A DNA stretch of 64,000 nucleotides, from the NCBI GenBank assembly GCA_021014325.1, contig CM037460.1, positions 18,629,044-18,693,043 of the forward strand, read 5' to 3'. The stretch comes from Plazaster borealis. Its lineage: Eukaryota; Echinodermata; Asteroidea; Forcipulatida; Labidiasteridae. Shown here one piece after another: positions 51,701 to 54,700 of the stretch. Under the pieces are notes generated by a model that did no database searches, was not told the DNA's origin, and saw only the letters and a list, made by a program, of their open reading frames with translations. Each line of letters starts with the position of its first letter. Position 1 is the stretch's first letter. The position numbers and the translations under genes were made by a program.

Positions 51701-54700
51701 TATAAAGCGATGCTGTCTCCAGAGTCCTCAGTAACTCCCACTAACGAGGATGTTGCCAGACAGAGCGATGTGGAAGATGAGATGAATGAAGAGGCATTAC
51801 CGAGGCAAGAGAGTCCGCGACGTCACAGTATAGCAATCTGTCAAACATCCGACCTCTATTCCGGCCATCCGGTAAGACATTATACTTGCACAGAAGCATG
51901 CCTTTGTGTCAGCTGTATTTTAAGACAGTGGATTTTAAAGGTAGAGTCGTGGTTTTTTTCTTCCAGGGACCGGGTTTTCATTAGTCTTGGCCCAAGACGT
52001 CAGTGATCGATAGCGGATAGTGTAACTGTGCTCGTTGTAAATCATTATAGCGCGCCCTCTTACAGCAGGATTTAACCAACTTGACTGGCTCTCACTATAA
52101 TGATTTACAACGAGCGCAGTCCACCATCCGCTATCGATCGTTTTCATTAAAACTTTGCTCCACGGCTGAACATTTGTTTGATTGTGCACACAGGAGCGGT
52201 ACATCCCACCGGAGTGCTTAGCGCTGACCGTGGACGAGGTCATTCACATTAGAAGTGTCCTAGTCAAGGCTGAGATAGAGAATCTAAGAGTCACTCCGAA
52301 AATCTACAATGGTGTGCTCAAAGAAAAGGTGAGGTGCTGGTTACCAGACTAGATCAGCTGGGCCCAATTTCATTGAAATGCGTAAGCACAAAAAGTAATA
52401 ATTAAGCACCAACCAATTTTGCTTACCAGAATGAGGTTACCAGCCAAAATACCATGGTACATGTACCATTTGTGGCTGGTATCCTGGTTATTTTTGCTTA
52501 GCAGAAAGTTGGTAAGCAATATTGTCTGCTTAAAGGCAGTGGACACTATTGGTAATTACTCAAAATAATTATTAGCACAAAACCTTACTTGGTATCAAGT
52601 AATGGGGAGAGGTTGGTAGGATAAAACATTGTGAGAAACGGCTCCCTCTGAAGTGGAGTAGTTTTCGAGAAAGAAGTAATTTTCCACGAATTTGATTTCG
52701 AGACCTCAAGTTTAGAACTTGAGGTCTCGAAATCAAGCATCTGAAAGCACACAACTTCGTGTGACAAGGGGGTTTTTTCTTTCATAGTTATCTTGCAACT
52801 CCGACGACCGATCGAGCTCAAATTTTCACAGGTTTGTTATTTTATGCATATTTTGAGATACACCAAGTGAGAAGACTGGTCTTTGACAATTACCAATAGT
52901 GTACACTGTCTTTAAGCAGCTCTATGAAATTGGGCTCATCACGTCTGATACTTCACAGATTGAGTTAATGGAGGATGCCCCCTTGACATTGCCTTGGTGC
53001 CCCTTGAAATATTCCAGTAGAATTTTACCTTTCCCTCGTACTGCCATTTACTTCGTACTGCCATTTACTTCGTACTGTTATTTACTTTGTACTGTTATTT
53101 ACTTCAAACTGTCATTTACTTCGTACTGTTATTTACTTGGTACTGCCCGAAGTTTTGACAATTTCAAACTTGCACGTATTGTAAAGTGCTATATTAGGAG
53201 ATACACTGTTTTTGCACCAAAGCGACGATAAGTAATAACTACGCCATGCTACCACAATATCTCTCGCAATTGTTCCTAACCAGTCATTTATTTAATCTGA
53301 TTACAGATATGCTTCTCCTGCAAGAAGAAGTTTGCACTCTTCAAACGCAAGAGTAGATGTAAACTATGCAAAAGGTAAAATCTTCCCCCTTTTACAAAAC
53401 CCGGCGAGAATTTAAACGATATCAAATTACACTTCTTATCTGATTGGGTAGATGTTGTCGACAGTCAAAAGGAAAACGATAAGTTACACTTCTTATCTGA
53501 TTGGGTAGATGTTGTCGACAGTCAAAAGGAAAACCTACCTTTGTTTTATAATAGAAAATGTCTTTTTACATCTTCTTGATTTTATTTTCTCTTATTTTCT
53601 GAGGGTCTGCAGATATCAGTCATTAACATTTGTGAAATGGCGTATAGAGATAGGTCACTTCGTGAAAATACAAAATGGAAATCTAGTGATATGTCATTCA
53701 TAGTAATAAGTGTAATTGCAAAACCATTAAGTATTAGGTACTGCTGAAAATGTTAACAGTAAAGAGTATATTAATAATTTGTATAAAAACTGATTTGCAA
53801 AGATTTTTGATTTTTGACAGATAGGTCACCTCGTGGTACGAGCGACGAAATGAAGAATAGGACTTTTTCATTGTGGCAGCCATATGCCAGTTAATTGCTT
53901 CGTTGGCCAACAAGTGCCCACTTTCATAAAGCTTCTATTGGCACACAAATTTGCCAAGAACAGAATCCTATCAAACCGCTTGCCGATTTCACGAAACTTA
54001 ACGCAACTGCGCAAGTCCACTCGGGAAACATTTGTTGCGTTATATGTTGTGTACCCACTCGCGCATTAATGTTGCACAAGTGGACTTGCGCACTTGTGTA
54101 AAGTTTCGTGAAATCACCTGCGGAACAAGAAACCAGTCACAAACAGTACATGTAGCATGGTATTTTGGCTTGTTACCTTATTCTGGTGAGCATAATTGTT
54201 TTGTGCATAAGCAGCTCTATGTTTTCTATATGAAAATGACCTATACTTATAAAATAAATTAAAAGAGAGACAAAAAGAGTCCTCTAGAGAGATTCAAGGC
54301 CTAGTTATCATTCCTGAAATTTGAGGTGGTTTCTGTTGGTTATTTTGTTCTCTTTCTGATTTTGTAATTTTTTTAAATATTCATTTTGTGTGAACAATTA
54401 AAAAGTTGATTGGAGCGGGATTTGAACCTGCGACCTCTGGATTCTCATGCCGGTGCTCTCTCTTAAAAAATAGATATTCTAATATATCTTTTAATTCAAG
54501 TTTATGATGTTTGTTTGGGTGACTCTAGATCCAAGGTTTTTGTTATTTAAGAGAAGTCATTTTCTGTGAGATGAGATTTGGGCAATAAGATGATTTTCTG
54601 ACATATGTTATTTATTTTTTAGTCAGGGTAATTAATTGCTTTACTCAAAGACGAGGCTCAAAAGCTGAGGAGTTGTTTAAAAGTACCATTACCTCTGGGA

